Origin: Mycoplasmataceae bacterium
GTDB taxonomy: Bacteria > Bacillota_I > Bacilli_A > Mycoplasmatales > Mycoplasmoidaceae
DNA length: 5,491 bases
Direction: 5' to 3'
NCBI GenBank assembly: GCA_031261045.1
Contig: JAISKE010000103.1
Coordinates: 1 to 5,491 of the forward strand
The position numbers were made by a program, and so were the translations under genes. A model generated the notes under the pieces. That model saw nothing but the letters and a program-made list of their open reading frames with translations, was not told where the DNA came from and searched no databases. The stretch's first letter is position 1. Every line of letters begins with the position of its first letter. Of this stretch, positions 4,346 to 5,491 are shown one piece after another.

Positions 4346-5491
4346 ATGGCTAGAATATTTCCGATGGAAAAATACCGTAATTTCGGTATCGTAGCGCACA
4401 TTGATGCTGGTAAAACTACCACTAGTGAGCGTGTCCTTTATCATACTGGTAAATCACACAAGATTGGTGAAGTACATGATGGTGCGGCCACCATGGACTG
4501 AATGGAACAAGAAAAAGAACGTGGGATTACCATTACTTCTGCCGCAACTTATGCGACTTGAAACGGTTATGAATTAAACTTAATCGATACACCCGGGCAC
4601 GTAGACTTCACTGTAGAAGTTAACCGTAGTTTAAGAGTATTAGACGGTGCAGTCGTGGTATTAGATGTACAAAATGGTGTAGAACCACAAACCGAAACTA
4701 ATTGACGACTTGCTGATAACTATAATGTTCCAAGGATCGTTTATTGTAACAAGATGGATAAAGTTGGTGCGGATTTTGAAATGTCTGTTAAATCTTTAAA
4801 AGAAAGATTAGCTGCTAATGGCGTAGCCATTCAATATCCGATTGGTGCGGAGAATGATTTCATTGGTACGATTGATTTAGTAGAAATGAACGCACGAATG
4901 TACGATGGTGAAAAAGAAGAGAATTATAAAATTGCTCCAATTCCCGCTGATCTATTAGGTAAAGCAAAACAATTCCGTCAAATCATGTTAGAAGAAATTG
5001 TAAATTTCGATGATGCTTGCATGGAAAAATTCTTGAACGGTGAGGAATTAACTGTTCCCGAAATTAAACTATGTATCCGTAAAGGCGTATTGACTGCAAA
5101 ATTTTTCCCCGTAATTTGTGGTACCTCATTTAAGAACAAAGGTGTTAAAGCGATGTTGGATGCGGTCATTGATTATTTACCAAGCCCGATTGATGTAGCT
5201 AAAGCTAAAGGATTCAATGATGCTGGTAAAGAAGTAGATATCATTCCAAGTGATGATGCTAAATTCTGTGGACTTGCATTTAAAGTTGCGACTGATCCAT
5301 TCATTGGACGTTTAACATTCTTACGTGTTTATTCTGGTGTATTAAAAGCTGGATCATATTTAATGAATACTAATAAAGATGCCAAAGAACGTGTTTCGCG
5401 TTTGGTGAAGATGCACGCAAACAATCGTGATGAGATTGATGAAATTCGTGCTGGTGATATTTGTGCTGTCGTTGGTTTAAAAGGAACCACT
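4346..5491 (+). CDS. fusA: Elongation factor G, N-terminal 382 residues (cut by window end)
   Basis: GTPase that drives translocation of tRNA and mRNA through the ribosome. The visible part, a bit over half of the usual 690 or so residues, has the complete G domain: P-loop AHIDAGKT (17-24), switch region RGITI (59-63), DTPGH (81-85), NKMD (135-138) and GTSFKNKGV for the G5 loop. The EF-G G' insertion follows NKMD, and domain II begins near 300 ([12 protein letters not shown]). Trp52, 72 and 120 are UGA. The start ATG at 4346 is preceded by AGGA overlapping the rpsG stop; the ATG at 4339 is out of frame. As third gene of the str operon it would normally be followed by tuf or another gene beyond the window. 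Confidence 0.97.

Overview
The window comes from a mollicute (mycoplasma/spiroplasma-type bacterium) that reads UGA as tryptophan. The evidence is direct: rpsG, fusA, cls and a small membrane-protein gene all carry in-frame TGA codons at positions where their families have Trp, and they end only at TAA or TAG. With that code, genes that look broken become whole. I cannot name the genus; the AT-rich composition, the free-standing IIA-Glc gene and the rpsL-rpsG-fusA order fit several Mollicutes.

Left half (1-2757, all minus strand): cls (three-segment membrane anchor and two HKD motifs; cardiolipin synthase), then ptsH (HPr, with His15 and Ser46), an unrecognised 103-residue two-TM protein, and crr (IIA-Glc, C-terminus cut by the window edge). 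HPr and IIA-Glc are consecutive phosphocarriers of the PTS. crr seems to have its own promoter behind the membrane-protein gene.

Right half (3425-5491, plus strand): the start of the str operon, rpsL (S12), rpsG (S7) and fusA (EF-G, cut by the window edge). It is preceded by a good promoter and a 5' leader that can fold into a long hairpin.

The divergent gap between cls and rpsL (2758-3424) is the interesting part. Its minus strand holds a compact cassette: a TATAAT box, a perfect AGGAGG ribosome site, a 20-codon leader ORF, a second ribosome site, a 21-codon ORF for an almost purely hydrophobic peptide, and an intrinsic terminator. The transcript's leader ORF can pair perfectly over 14 nt with the region just after the toxin-like ORF, and the peptide's start codon lies in a hairpin loop. 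On the plus strand, a short convergent RNA of about 60 nt could start at a 15-bp direct repeat complementary to the leader ORF and end at the same bidirectional terminator. This is the layout of a type I toxin-antitoxin locus, most like par/fst in layout and hok/mok in its leader ORF, but the peptide does not match a family I recognise. A decayed second copy, keeping the terminator and the antisense-RNA promoter, lies beside it. Between this cassette and the rpsL promoter is an array of 11-bp phased repeats. The cassette and its RNAs are inference from sequence only.
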